NCBI RefSeq assembly: GCF_949628215.1
Contig: NC_134277.1
Span: forward strand, 31,695,058-31,759,057
Direction: 5' to 3'
Length of the DNA: 64,000 nt
Source of the DNA: Phalacrocorax aristotelis
Lineage: Eukaryota > Chordata > Aves > Suliformes > Phalacrocoracidae
Below, one piece after another: positions 11,901-24,000 of the stretch (the stretch's first letter is position 1; every line of letters begins with the position of its first letter). The position numbers were made by a program, and so were the translations under genes. The notes beneath the pieces are model-generated. The model saw only the letters and a program-made list of their open reading frames with translations, had not been told where the DNA came from and did no database searches.

Positions 11901-14751
11901 GTCATTGAGAACACTTGTCCACACAGGGGGAAGTTTTCTGAGTTACGTGCTTGGGATTAGGCTGTGTGATTGCCAACAATGTTAATGGGAGTTATTCTTG
12001 CCTCTGAAAATATCAGCCTAACTGTAATAAAGTAATTTCCTCCACTATTGGTTTAAGTGCTTCATGCCAAATTTCTGACCTCAGTTACTTATTTGAAATC
12101 CAAGGTTGTTTTTTGGATTGGGTTGTAATGAATCAGTGCCTGCAGGCAAGAGAAACAATTGCTCAATAAAATTCAGAGACAACCAGAATGTCTAGGACTA
12201 ATATTGTCTGCTTCTAATACATATTTTTGTACCACTATACTCCACAAATAAACCACCAGTAGGGGACATTACATACATTATAAATAGAAAGCCTGGGAAA
12301 TAACTTCACAGACAAAAAAGAAGTACCAGCTGAGGGAACTGCCAGCTGAATGAATCTAATGGTTAATCAAGGCTAGTTTCTGGCCCTTCTCCTTGGAGCT
12401 GGCAGAGCTATTCAGTGCAAGGTACAAGAGGTAGGCTAAAATGACAAACGTCAGCTTTGCATTCCAGAAAGTCCAGTATCGCTTGGAACATTGTGGCTCA
12501 CCACTTCATTGCAGTGAACTAGACACCAGCCTACGACAGCAATCCAAGTGGGCTGCGGGAGGCCCGTTTACTGGTTTAGAAAATGTTCACCAAGATGCAA
12601 TGGCTCTGACAGACCAGGAAGAAAAGGTTTTGAGAGCTAATTAGGAGGGGGGAGATACTGTATAGGCAATACTTATATGTCGACATTTATAATGATTTAA
12701 ATTGGGGTGGAAATTTGAAACAGAACTACCTATATGGTATAGTGCAAAAAAAATTGTATTTCACGGTACTAAAGGTGAAGCAATTTGTTTCTGGTCATTT
12801 CAGCATCAAACTTAATTTCATTATGATACTTCATTATAGTAAGTAGAAGTGAAGCTGGCAGATGTTTTCTCTTCTATGAAGATGTCTGCCTAGTTTGATT
12901 GTGTCTCACAGAGTCATGTGATACTGTTCCACTCATTTTGGATTTCCAAAGATGCTGTAAGAAGCTGGGATAAGTGGAATTCCACTTTCCAACATGGACA
13001 AGACAATGCTTTAAACCACCCAGGCCATGTGAAAGCGAGTTTCTTGAACTATTGTTGCCATAAAGCTAAACCAGAAACTGCTATTTAATCTTAAACTTAT
13101 CTGAAAATAAATTAATTTTATTTAATTTAACAAAATAAAATTTTGTTGAGAGATTATAAGAGTTATCATACTGTAATGATATAGGTAGTTTTGATTCTTT
13201 TTCCTTTGGAAAAAAAAAAAAATCACCGAAAAAAACCTTTTTTTTTTTTTTGTGACATCTGCATTTTTTAACAGAATTAACATGTTGATGGAAAATAGAT
13301 GGACCAGATCTAGTTTAAATATTATAAGCACTTTGGCTTTGCATAGTGCTGAGCATCTTGGCTTTGGTCCAGTAAAGCACGTAAGTATATTTAACTGTAA
13401 ACACAAGAACAATCCAGCATGCGTACTGCACCTGCACAGTTCACAATTAACTGTGTTCTCCAGCTGACCCTTTCCCACCACTGGAAACACACTCAGTGGG
13501 CCACCACACATCCTGGTCTTCCAATTATTTACATCAAAGGAACTTGTTGGAGTCACAGATGCTCTCTTGTTGCCTGTATATCAATATTTATTTACAAAGA
13601 AAATAAGGGACTACACCTGCATCCCACCCTGACACGTAGTCTGAAGTACGTTGACTAAGGCAAATGCTTGGGAAGAGCACAGTTTGCGCCTCAGAGAATG
13701 ACCACACCCTAGCATAACACATCTACAACGTAGATTTTACAACCATCTTCAGCTAGTGTGTTAAACTACACTAGCATAGGTGTCCTTTTTGATTAGGAGA
13801 AGCAATAACAGAGATTGTCCCTGCTGCAGTTTGGCACATACTGACAAAGGTCACCGAGGTGTCCTTGCAAAGGCAAAGAAAAGACAGACGAGACAAAAAT
13901 CCCAGATTGTCTTAGTCATAGTGCCACAACCAAAGCTCCCAGGAAAGACCAGCACAGCTGTTTAGCAGTGGAAGAGACAGAGATGGGCTTTTAGGCAATG
14001 CAGCAGACATACTGCAGCCACTAGCTCTATTGCAGTGCTGGATTATCACTATTTCTGAAGTGTTGCTTCACTTCCATTAATGTTTTGCAGCAGATGCATA
14101 TTCAAAAAAAGTTCATTTTTCCCAGCAAAGTGATTTTCAGTCTTTCAGTGTGTTTACGTGTGTGTGCCCTTTCCATGTCTCTTCCCAAACCTAGAAGACC
14201 AGATCAGGAAAAGCAGCAAGAGTCAGATGAGACGGGAGAGATGTGTACACTGAAGAGGAGAAATGGTTAAAGGTGTTGTGTGGATTATAGATCAGACAGG
14301 AGAGATTGTTGTGGTGTTCACAGTTGCTGGGAATGGAAAGAAGGCCCCATATTTATTATGCTGTTCAGCAAAATGTCTATTTGAGAAAATTAGAGAATTG
14401 GCAGGAATTGGAGTTAGTAGCAAGTTAGCAATACTAAATTCGTCTGCTGGGAAATTTGCCTTCTGTCAGTTTCCCAACTAAAAACTGTGAAAATGCAAGT
14501 TGACTAGATTGAGCAAAGAAGAACCAGCATTTCCAAGGGGGGATGTTGCCTTATATCTGCTGATGAAAGACTAGATCTTTGGTCTTCAGTCTTTTTACAG
14601 TATGTTATTTATGGTGTTCTCTCATGTCAGTCCTTTTATCTCATCAGGTTTCACATGAATTATTCACTGAAGCTCTGGCTATATGATTTGATTGCTCTTC
14701 TAGAATGTATGTTAAATTTAGTTATGCTGCACTTTTCTTAGTGAAGCCTTA
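8930..14751. other. Non-coding, no gene seen
   Basis: Only short ORFs without recognisable motifs occur. The sequence is mostly unique, with a pyrimidine-rich patch near 9900-10120 and the A13/T14 inverted pair at 13210-13251. I see no exon with convincing splice sites and protein similarity. Confidence 0.55.
13210..13251. repeat. A13 ... T14 inverted homopolymer pair
   Basis: A run of 13 A (13210-13222) is followed 15 bases later by 14 T (13238-13251), with another A7 between them. The two arms are complementary and could fold into a weak AT hairpin. A ~140-codon minus-strand ORF across this region is a low-complexity artefact. Confidence 0.8.
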
Positions 14752-15081
14752 TTACTGAAACTCACAGTTTAGCAGGATACAATCCCCTCCTCCCACCTTC
14801 CAACTGTGGTTTTTGTTGTGGGTTGTTTTTTTTTTTTTAACAGAAGGCCAAGAGCATAGTGCTAGACAGATCCTCCATTTATACTCTGAGGCTGCATTTT
14901 CATCTAGGTTTTCACCTCTCAGAAAGGTCTTGAATGTCTTGAACTGTGTTCTATTCAAGTGTATTTCTTGCAGGACGCCAGCTGCTTTCCTGGCATTAGG
15001 CATGAACGTTGCTGCTAAATTATGCTCTCTAATACCGTTGATGACATCTTGAATGCAATCTTTATAACCCTGAACCCCCAT
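14752..15081 (-). other. Unassigned 109-codon ORF beside a poly(A) tract
   Basis: This minus-strand ORF starts at an ATG directly preceded by an acceptor-like TTTCATTTCAG. The first ~80 codons have mixed, protein-like composition: G-Y-K-D-C-I-Q-D-V-I-N-G-I-R-E near the start, then M-P-N-A-R-K-A-A-G-V-L-Q-E-I. After codon ~81 the frame runs into 13 A (14826-14838) and becomes K-rich low complexity. I do not recognise the family. It could be a decayed processed-pseudogene fragment ending in its poly(A), an old transposon piece, or chance. No donor site or partner exon was identified and nothing shows expression. Confidence 0.25.
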
Positions 15082-18000
15082 CTGAAATGAAAGGCATGTT
15101 GTGGATTATTCGTGTTCTGGCCCATTCTTTCTCGCTTTCACTTGTATTGTGTTAGATAACTGAACTAATTGCTGTGACTCAAAAATGTCACAACTTTGCA
15201 TGTAGGGGCTTGCTCTCTTCCTCCCAGACAACCAACATCATGAATAATGTTATATCAGCAAGGTTTTGAAATAAGGATGATTTTAAAATAGTCTTTCTAA
15301 CAGTGAAACAAGAAGGTTATTTGGAGGATCTCTCTTCTATTGTCTGCCTAATGAAAGTTTTATATTGGCATATAAACCTTGTGTATCTCTTACTGCTGAT
15401 CTTATCAGGACTGCAAGCCAACGTCTGAAAAATCTACCCTGTGAAATCAGAAAAGGCTTTTTGCATAACCACCTATTGAAATGAGGGTGGTTAATAAATC
15501 CGTTTTGTGTAGCTACTGATTTAGTCAAGTGTCCTCACCTCTGAGATTAGCTGTGTTCTGTATACCCAGATTCTCTATGCAGGCATAGCTCTGAGCTTGC
15601 CTTTCTGACCTGAGCGGTGTGGAGACCATGGCTTTTTATAACACCCTCAGATGGGTGTGACTTGGAAGCGTAGAGAGTATGACATAGAAAGGAACCGAAC
15701 GATTTGCATAACTGCTTCAACATTTTGATGAGGCTTGAGCGCAAATGTTTAGACTGTCCAAGATTAGCATTATGGAGAAACGTATAACATTCATACCAGG
15801 AAAGCCACCTGCAACTAACTTTCTTTTAAATTATTTAATACAACTTTCTTTTGTTTATAATTCCAGTTTGAAATCAAGAACAACTACAACCCCAAGCATC
15901 AATGCTCTTCAATATCTAATTTCACAGTTTTCTTAACACATATCTCATGTTATTTATTATAGTCAGTGTCATCTCAACACCTTTGTCTATTCTTGCTACA
16001 TTTTAAATGGTTTAGCTGGCAAGCCATCAATCATAAATCATGAGACATATTTTAACTTCAACTAAGATCAGTTTAGAAAGAAAACAAGTCTTGTATGGCC
16101 TAATTGGGTACATTACTCACATCTATAAGTGATAAATGCCTGTTCTGGAAAAGAACTTTTTTTCCAGAGTTTTGGTATACATCTATAGACAGAAACAAAA
16201 TTTTCAGTTTCTTTATGGCCTGGAGCAACATAGTTATTGATAAATCCAGAGCTTTTAATGGGAGAAAGCCTCTTCAGAACTAAGTTTCAGTGTTCAGAAA
16301 TACATCCGTTCTTTCATTAAAACACAAACTTTTTTTCCAGTTATATTTCAGTCACTAGGTAAATGGAGGAATTATATAATTTTAGGAATAACTGAATTTC
16401 CTCTTCTAGCGACATAAAGAAGCCAGAATCAACATTTTTATTTACTCAGTGTATTTTAAAGCTTTCCCTCCTGTAAATTATCATATACAGATTGGTTCTT
16501 CAATCATTCTTCTCTGACTAACTTCTGATGCTAAACAAAAACAAAGCTATTTTAAAAATATGAATCCATATGTGAATTGATCATGTGTTTTTCTCTGCCT
16601 GGTGTTAAAGAACAACATTACAGCAATAACAAACTCACAATAGAAAATTATGAAAAAAAAATTTCAGTTTTATAGGGCAAAGCAAACAAGCATTCGGAAA
16701 AGATTATAATCATTTCTATAATGAAATTTTAATTCAAAAGAAAATAGATAATTTTACTTATTCCATCAGGTCAATTGTACTAGCCACATTAACCAGGTGA
16801 TGCTCATTTCATTTTACAGGTAATTTATTGCAACTGCAACACTGACTCTGAGACAGTTCACAAAAATAATTTACCTTAAGTAAACACCATTTGCCACTAA
16901 TGATGGAGCAAAACAAACTTGCAGAGCATTTATGAACAGTAACATCTCTCTCTTTCAGTACACATTTGCAAACCGATCTCTGTTGTTTGCAGATGAATTA
17001 AGCATGGCTTGAAAAATCATTAAAGCCATCTGCTTTGATGAGAAAAAGAACTGCTGTGATCATTTTATTGCAGTGACAGAGGCTAGGGACCATTTTACAA
17101 TATTTTTTAGCATCATTTACCCTAAATTTGACATCCTGTCTAAAAAATAAGCAGTATTATCAGTTCTTGTTGTGCCTATTTAGAGCTACATTTACAAAGA
17201 AAGCAGCTTATACAGGTAACTCAAGGTATTTATTTTGCTGGTCTCCAACAGATGGATGAGCCTGTTTTTCAACCATTAAAACCTGTAGTTACCACAAACT
17301 AAATGTTTACGGGTTCTGTGGAAAGCTTAATCTTCCTCTGAAATGATAAGAGCTCATAAGCATAACAATACAGTCAGTGTTTTAGTTACAAATTAGTTCC
17401 CATGGTCCATTTAAACATAAATATTTTTTTTACCCAGAATGCTCTACAGCTATTCTAAGTGTAACAAACCGGTAGGTTAATATTGTTGGTTTTTTACTTT
17501 CCAAATCCATACTTTTGAGACCAAATCCATCTCATTTAGCTAGCAGCAACTTCTAATAACTTTCAGAATCTCAATGCATTTTAAAATCCTGTTTGAACTG
17601 CTGTGATTTCAGCAGATTTTTGTCTCAAGTAGCTTTCAGCAGTATTTCACTGACTTGATTCCACCATGACTGACTCACCTGAAAAACTATGCGTCGTGCA
17701 CAATTGCAGCATTCCTCCACCATTAACAACACTATCTTACTCTGTATTTAGCTTTTGTACAACTAAACCTACTGCCTATATGGAAGCCAGTCAAATTTGC
17801 TGATGATAAAACCAAAAGCCTCCTAACATTAAATGAGTCATTTTATGGTGCTTTTTTCAATTCCAGAGGGACAGTGATGGATATACCACCTAGAAAATGT
17901 CACTTATACCATCAGCATCCTAAAGAGATATTATGGGCCACAAAGGACCAGAGCTAGGAACCGAGGAACAAGAACCAAGGAGCAGTTCAAGGCACTAGCT

Positions 18001-21000
18001 GCTGCCTAGAACCACAGAAAGTATTTATAGATGCTAATCACATGCTCTTTTGCTGTAACCACTGTACTCATTCAAGTCTTTTGGAACATAGCAGACTCTC
18101 CGGTCCCGTGACCAATCTAGAAAAAACAAGCTCTGAGTGTTCCTTTTCTGTATATCCATCGTAGTTACAGGTCCTTTTGGAAGTACATAACCAACACAGC
18201 ACAATGCAGCAATGGGACTGATGGTTTTCAATTTCTGTTGTTGGTAACTTCCTTGATCCAGTCTAGAACCACATTTGCTTTTTCATGACCCCATCACATT
18301 CTCCTGCAGTAGGTAAGTACTTCTGTGTACAAACTGCTGCAAGGCTAGATGGTTCAGAAAAAAATTATTAAGGAGTCCTCATTCATGTGTATCTGCCTCT
18401 GTTCACTTATGACTCCCCAGTTCTCTTTTCTGTAATCTTGGTCTTTTCCTAGATATTCTACTAACCTCTATTTCTTCTCCAACAACCCTTATTCTTCCTA
18501 TGGCTCTAGTCACAGAATAATCCTTCCCTCCTTTACTTTCCCTTCACTCTGCTTTCTTTTCCCTTTGTTTCCCCCTCGGAAATCTCTAGGGAAGTATACA
18601 TGTTGCCCTGTTCACCCCTTACTTGCCAGTCCTCTGCATTTCCCTTGTGGTCATACACTTACGTGTGCCCTATGGATGTTAACAACCATGCTCCAAAAAA
18701 TCAGGCAACAGCTTAATAACAGTTATTGAGTTTTCAGTACTTCTTGGACAGTTAGGTACTCTTCCCTCAAGCCCCACTGGAGCCATTTCTGGAAAAACCT
18801 GGTCTTCATAGAAGGCTGTATAATCAATTGTTATGCTTAATAATAATATTCTTCATTTGGGAATATCAAATCAATGCAATTACTCCCATTTTGCAGTCAG
18901 AGAACATGAACACAGTGCAATGAATACCCCTGTAAAGTAGGCCAGGTAAAGACTGGAATGAAAAGACAGGCCTCTCTCTGGGCATACAGCACTGTGGTTC
19001 GTTCACTTTTCCTAGCTGTCTGCAGTTCGTATAACAAATATTTGACAACAAATTTTAAGCATACTTTCCCCTGATAAACATTAAAGAAAAGTTGCCTATC
19101 TAAATTCTCTCATACCAAGCTGACAATATATAATCTAGGAAGCAATTCCACTGTTAAGTATGAAAACATACTGCATCATTGATAACATTGTGCAACCAGA
19201 GGAGTTAAACTGACAAGAAACACAGCAAACCAACCATACGCGCTCATGTTTCTGGGTTAAGAATTGAGCCCTTGGGCTCATTCATTTCTCATATTTTCTC
19301 AGATGGTTGACCTGTAATTGCCATCACTCTACCTTCCTGTCAGAGAAATATATCTGCTGGTACACACACAGATCTTTGCAAGGTCCTACAACTACAATCC
19401 AGCTGTATCTCTAATGGTGCAAAGGGACTAGAAAGACATCTCTAGGGATTTGCTTCTGTACAATACCATGTGAAATGTTTGATGACTGCATAAGAAAAGA
19501 TTTGACATCTATCTCAGACATGCAATAGTAGCTGTTAAATTCTATGCAGTATCAACTATACAAGCACAACAACCATGACCTAGCTCTCATTACTTATTCC
19601 ATGCTAATTCTAAGAATAAAACATCATATTTGCATGGGAATGTTTTCCCAGTTACTCAACATTTTTTTTAAAGGCAGAGTTGGAAGCTAAATAATGATAT
19701 TTTTAAAACAGTAAAATGTATATTGTATGAAACAGTCACATAGCAGTGAGCTGGGTGAGATAACCCATGTACAGTATTTTTCTGTCGCTAATTAATGATA
19801 TTTATAGGCTTCTGTGATCAGGCTTCTGCACTCCTTGAGTGACAGAATTATGCAGCTGATCCCGGAACATCTTACCCTGACTTTTAAGATCCACTATTTC
19901 AATTAGGTAAAGTGCTTTGGATCTGATCGCTTTTACCCTAAAATGTCAGCATTGTTCTCACTTTACATTCTCCTTTTAAAAAATTCTCGGATTGTGTCAT
20001 ATATATATGTGTGTGTGTGTGTGTAAATATATATATATACACACACAAAACAATAACATGGGCTTTCAAAATTAACTCTGAGGCAGAATGTTCTTATGCA
20101 GGGTTTGTATGGCAAAAACCTCATCACTTCAATAATCTTCTACTGCTTAGCTAGCCTCTTTCAAACGAATTTATTCTTCCATTCCCCAAAAAAATCTGCT
20201 GAAGGAAAGACAAAAACTGCACTATAATGAAAGCCCTAACATCACCTTACATCAGAAATCAAGATTCACATGCTTGGAGGAGATAGTAGTTGTTCTCTGT
20301 GTACCAGATGCAAAATATAGACTATACAACATACAGCATATAAATAAATAATTTTATATGTATCTTATGATTTCTTTTCATCTTCAAACAATTAGTTAAT
20401 ATATTTTCTTTTTTATTCTGCTATCCTGCAGAATATAAATATTCTGTATCCAGGCTTACAGTCAGAGCCAACTCTTTCCAGCTGGTTAAGAGTTTAAGGA
20501 GCACTGCCAATACTTGCTGATTCACAAAGTCATGTTACTCATTCTCTCTTTGTCTGTCTTCCACATTTTCTCTACTCTTTTATCTACTTTTCTGATCAGT
20601 ATTGTACAAAAGAAGCAGTCTTTTCTTTGTTTGCATATTTGTTCTGGAAAAAATAGTGTTGATGGTTCTGATAATGCCCAGAGGATGATTTGTCTTGAAA
20701 TATTCCACATTTGTATTTCAGTAAAAATAAGATACTTTTTTCTGTCCACCCTCTCATCTTCAATGTTCTACACAAACAAGCAACTAAATGAAGGTTTATT
20801 GGATTTATTTTGAATAGAAACCATCTTTATTTCTTACGAACCATCCAGCATTTTTCATCTTCCCATGTCTTTGCTCTTTACTTTTCCCAACACTTAAGCA
20901 ATTGAGTTTTCCTTGTGTGAATATGCAGGGAGACTTGCAAATAAAAGTTACAAACTAGAAAAAGTTAGAAGCTACAACTGTAGGTTCCACAGTAAAGCTC

Positions 21001-24000
21001 AGTATTCTCAAAGTACATTACATCACAGCTATTTTTAATGCAGCAGCAATAAAAAACAGATTCCAGACCCCACTTCACAAAATACTGCATGAATATACAG
21101 TAAAAGAAAGCTTTTACTTCAGAAATCTTATTAACTCAGATGAACCTACTGTGGACGTCAGTGGAAATAGTCCTATTAATTTTATTTACCTCCATGTTGA
21201 TTCAGGCTTAATCTGTAATTTGCATTATAATGGCTGCAACTCACATATACACCTCCAGAAAATTCAAAAGGCTTTTTGACAGCTAAGACAAAACAAAAAA
21301 TAAAGCAGCAGAGAATATTTTCCCTGGCTGACTTTGGGCAACTAATTTAGATGTGTGCATTGTCAGTGCTGCTTCTAAAAGCCAGGTGAGAACAGCAAAG
21401 ACAGAATTGCACTACCTGTTGGCTCTGTGGCAAAACCTCGGTTTCTGTTCCAGGCCTATAGTAGGACACATGAAGTAAGAAGGTGAGAATTACAACTACA
21501 GGAGGAATGGAAGTAGAAGAGAATATGATATCTGGACTGGCACGTAGCTGGTATTCAGGGCTCAGTGCTTCATGGCATGCACCATGTGCACTTCCATGAC
21601 TGAATGATGGCACCTGCAGCAGCCAAGCAGTTACTTCTGACTCAGGGAGGGGGCATCACCCTCTGCAGTCATGAGAAACCACAAATGCACCAGTTACTGT
21701 TTAGAGCAGCTGTGACAACCAGTGCTCCAGTTCTGCTGGAGCAGATGTTTCACTGCAGCCCAACAGAGCTGGCACCTAATGGTAGGCTGGACGTGGACTT
21801 ACAAACAAAGGATTTCCTCATTTTATGGAAAAGCCCAATAGAAGTGAACAGCAATTTTTTGACACATCCTTTGAAAATTACTGCAGTTATCCTATTGTTG
21901 AGGAGATTTTTTTTCAAACCTATATATAATATTTCATGTTCCAACTTTTTTTATATTATATTAAAGTCAATAGAAACTAAATTGTTTCAAGCCTGCTAAA
22001 TTCTACAGAAGTTTTCCATATGGAGGACTACTCTCGTATTGATAGTTGTATCATTGATCTATGATAAACTTTTAGGAATACTATAATCATTTGACCATGC
22101 CCACATAGATAAGGCATGAAAACACACACTCTTCAGTGCTTTTTCTGCCTCAATTTGAAAACGTTAACTAGCGAGTCATTTCTTTTCTGTGAATTTTTAC
22201 CTCAGTAAACGATAGAGGCATGAAACTTCTGAGTAAAGAAACAAAATAAAAAACTCTAGGAGCGATTTTCTATCCAATGACTCAAATGATTGCAATTAAC
22301 TGCTTTCACAATTTCATGAGTTTAAGAAAGAATTTGACCTTCTTAACAAAGAATCAGAAACTGAGTACCCTTTCTCTTAATCTTGTTCTGAAGCTGAGCT
22401 AATTTAATTCCTAGATAGCACTGATTACTTTGCTATTGCATGAGTGCAGAATTTGACCTTATATCTTATAAAAATTGGTTTTCAGTGTAACTGCACTGGA
22501 GATGTTTTTATACAGTATTAATTGATGCTTATTGGAGGCTGAAGGGCTGATCATTTAAAGTTGCATTATCAGGCAGGTCTTGCTTGTGGGCCTTTGCGAC
22601 ATGACAGCGAGTACAAAGACTATTAAAATCTCTTTGAGAAAACACAAAAAAATCAATCCTCTTCCACAAGGAGGTGCCCTCCAGCACAATCAATACAAAC
22701 TGGTACAACAATATCTTATGACGCTTGTCAGCTGCTTTAAACCTTTTTGCTCGGTAAAGCTCACAAAGTGCTGCTGCCTTTCATCTCTGCTGGATTGTGC
22801 CAAATGAAGATGTATTTCTAAATGAGTTGCAGGGGCAAATGCTGCCATCAGTTACCACCCCTGAAAATGGCTTTAAATTCAGCAAGGTTGTAGAGGACTG
22901 AATTCAACTTGGATTTTGTCCAGTAGAGTTAAAGAAGACGAATTTGTTTACTGCTTTAAGACTTTTCTTTCCTCTACTTTAGTTATATTACAGGTTCTTG
23001 ACGGAAAATTTTGTTCTACATTTTGATTCTTGCATGCCAGAGAGCCCAGAACGCCAAAGGAATCTGAGTAATGACAATCAACAGGTTCTTTCACATTTCT
23101 TCTATTATTAATCAATGTCATTAGCTCTAATTACAAACCAGCTGTTAGAAACTAACTTCTTCAAGAGCTGTATGCATTGATCAAGTGCATACTTACCAAC
23201 TCCTTTAACTTTGCTTTGTCTCATTGGGGTTGTTGTGTACCTGTCACCACACTTTCAACACACAGCTGTGGAAAACTTCTGCAGTAACTTTCTACCAATC
23301 ATTTTCCACAAACAACTATAAATTCAGGACCCAGCAAGTGGAACTATTTGGTCCCTACTGCCTATCACCTAGTTCAATCAGTTTTATATTCTGCTATGTA
23401 TTCCTTGAAAATAAGTACCACAAAGACCAGAATGGTTAAAAGCTCTAGGTTATCATAAAGTTGCTAAGAATTAGACACAGGAAAATATCCCACTAGCCCA
23501 GTACAACATACCTGCACACACATTTAATATAAAAAGACACGATAGGCTTGTTTAGTGAAAAATTAAACAGTATACCCTGTCCTTGTGCTGTATTTCTTTA
23601 GGCAATGAGACATCAAACACCATGACCGAAACCAAATCCCATAAAATCCTGTCCAAACAAGCCCAGCCAAATCAAAATCTCTTCTATGGAAATTAACCTT
23701 CTGTGAGAAGAAAAGAAAACTCAACCAAATAGGCAGCTGCGTGACACTGTAAATTAGTACATTAGCCTTTCAGCCTTACGAGAACAGTTTAAGTTCTGGC
23801 ACTAGGTGCAAAAGCAAATAAATTTTGAGGTCTCATATGAGCCATGATCATGCTGTATTTTTGATAGTTCATGTTCAAAGAAAGGTCATTGTGATTTGGA
23901 TAGATCACATAGTAGATCTTTAGTCCCTGTTTTTATTAACTACTAAATTAATTTATTAAAAGTAAGAGTGAAAAACAAAGAACTGTGCTGAATTCCCTTC

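Noticed and set aside
13122..13556. 144-codon minus-strand ORF, the longest in the window
   Set aside because: It runs through A13/T14 homopolymers, gives K- and F-rich low-complexity protein, and has no recognisable motif.
21604..21999. 131-codon plus-strand ORF
   Set aside because: The composition drifts into hydrophobic AT-rich noise, and I see no family resemblance or splice context.
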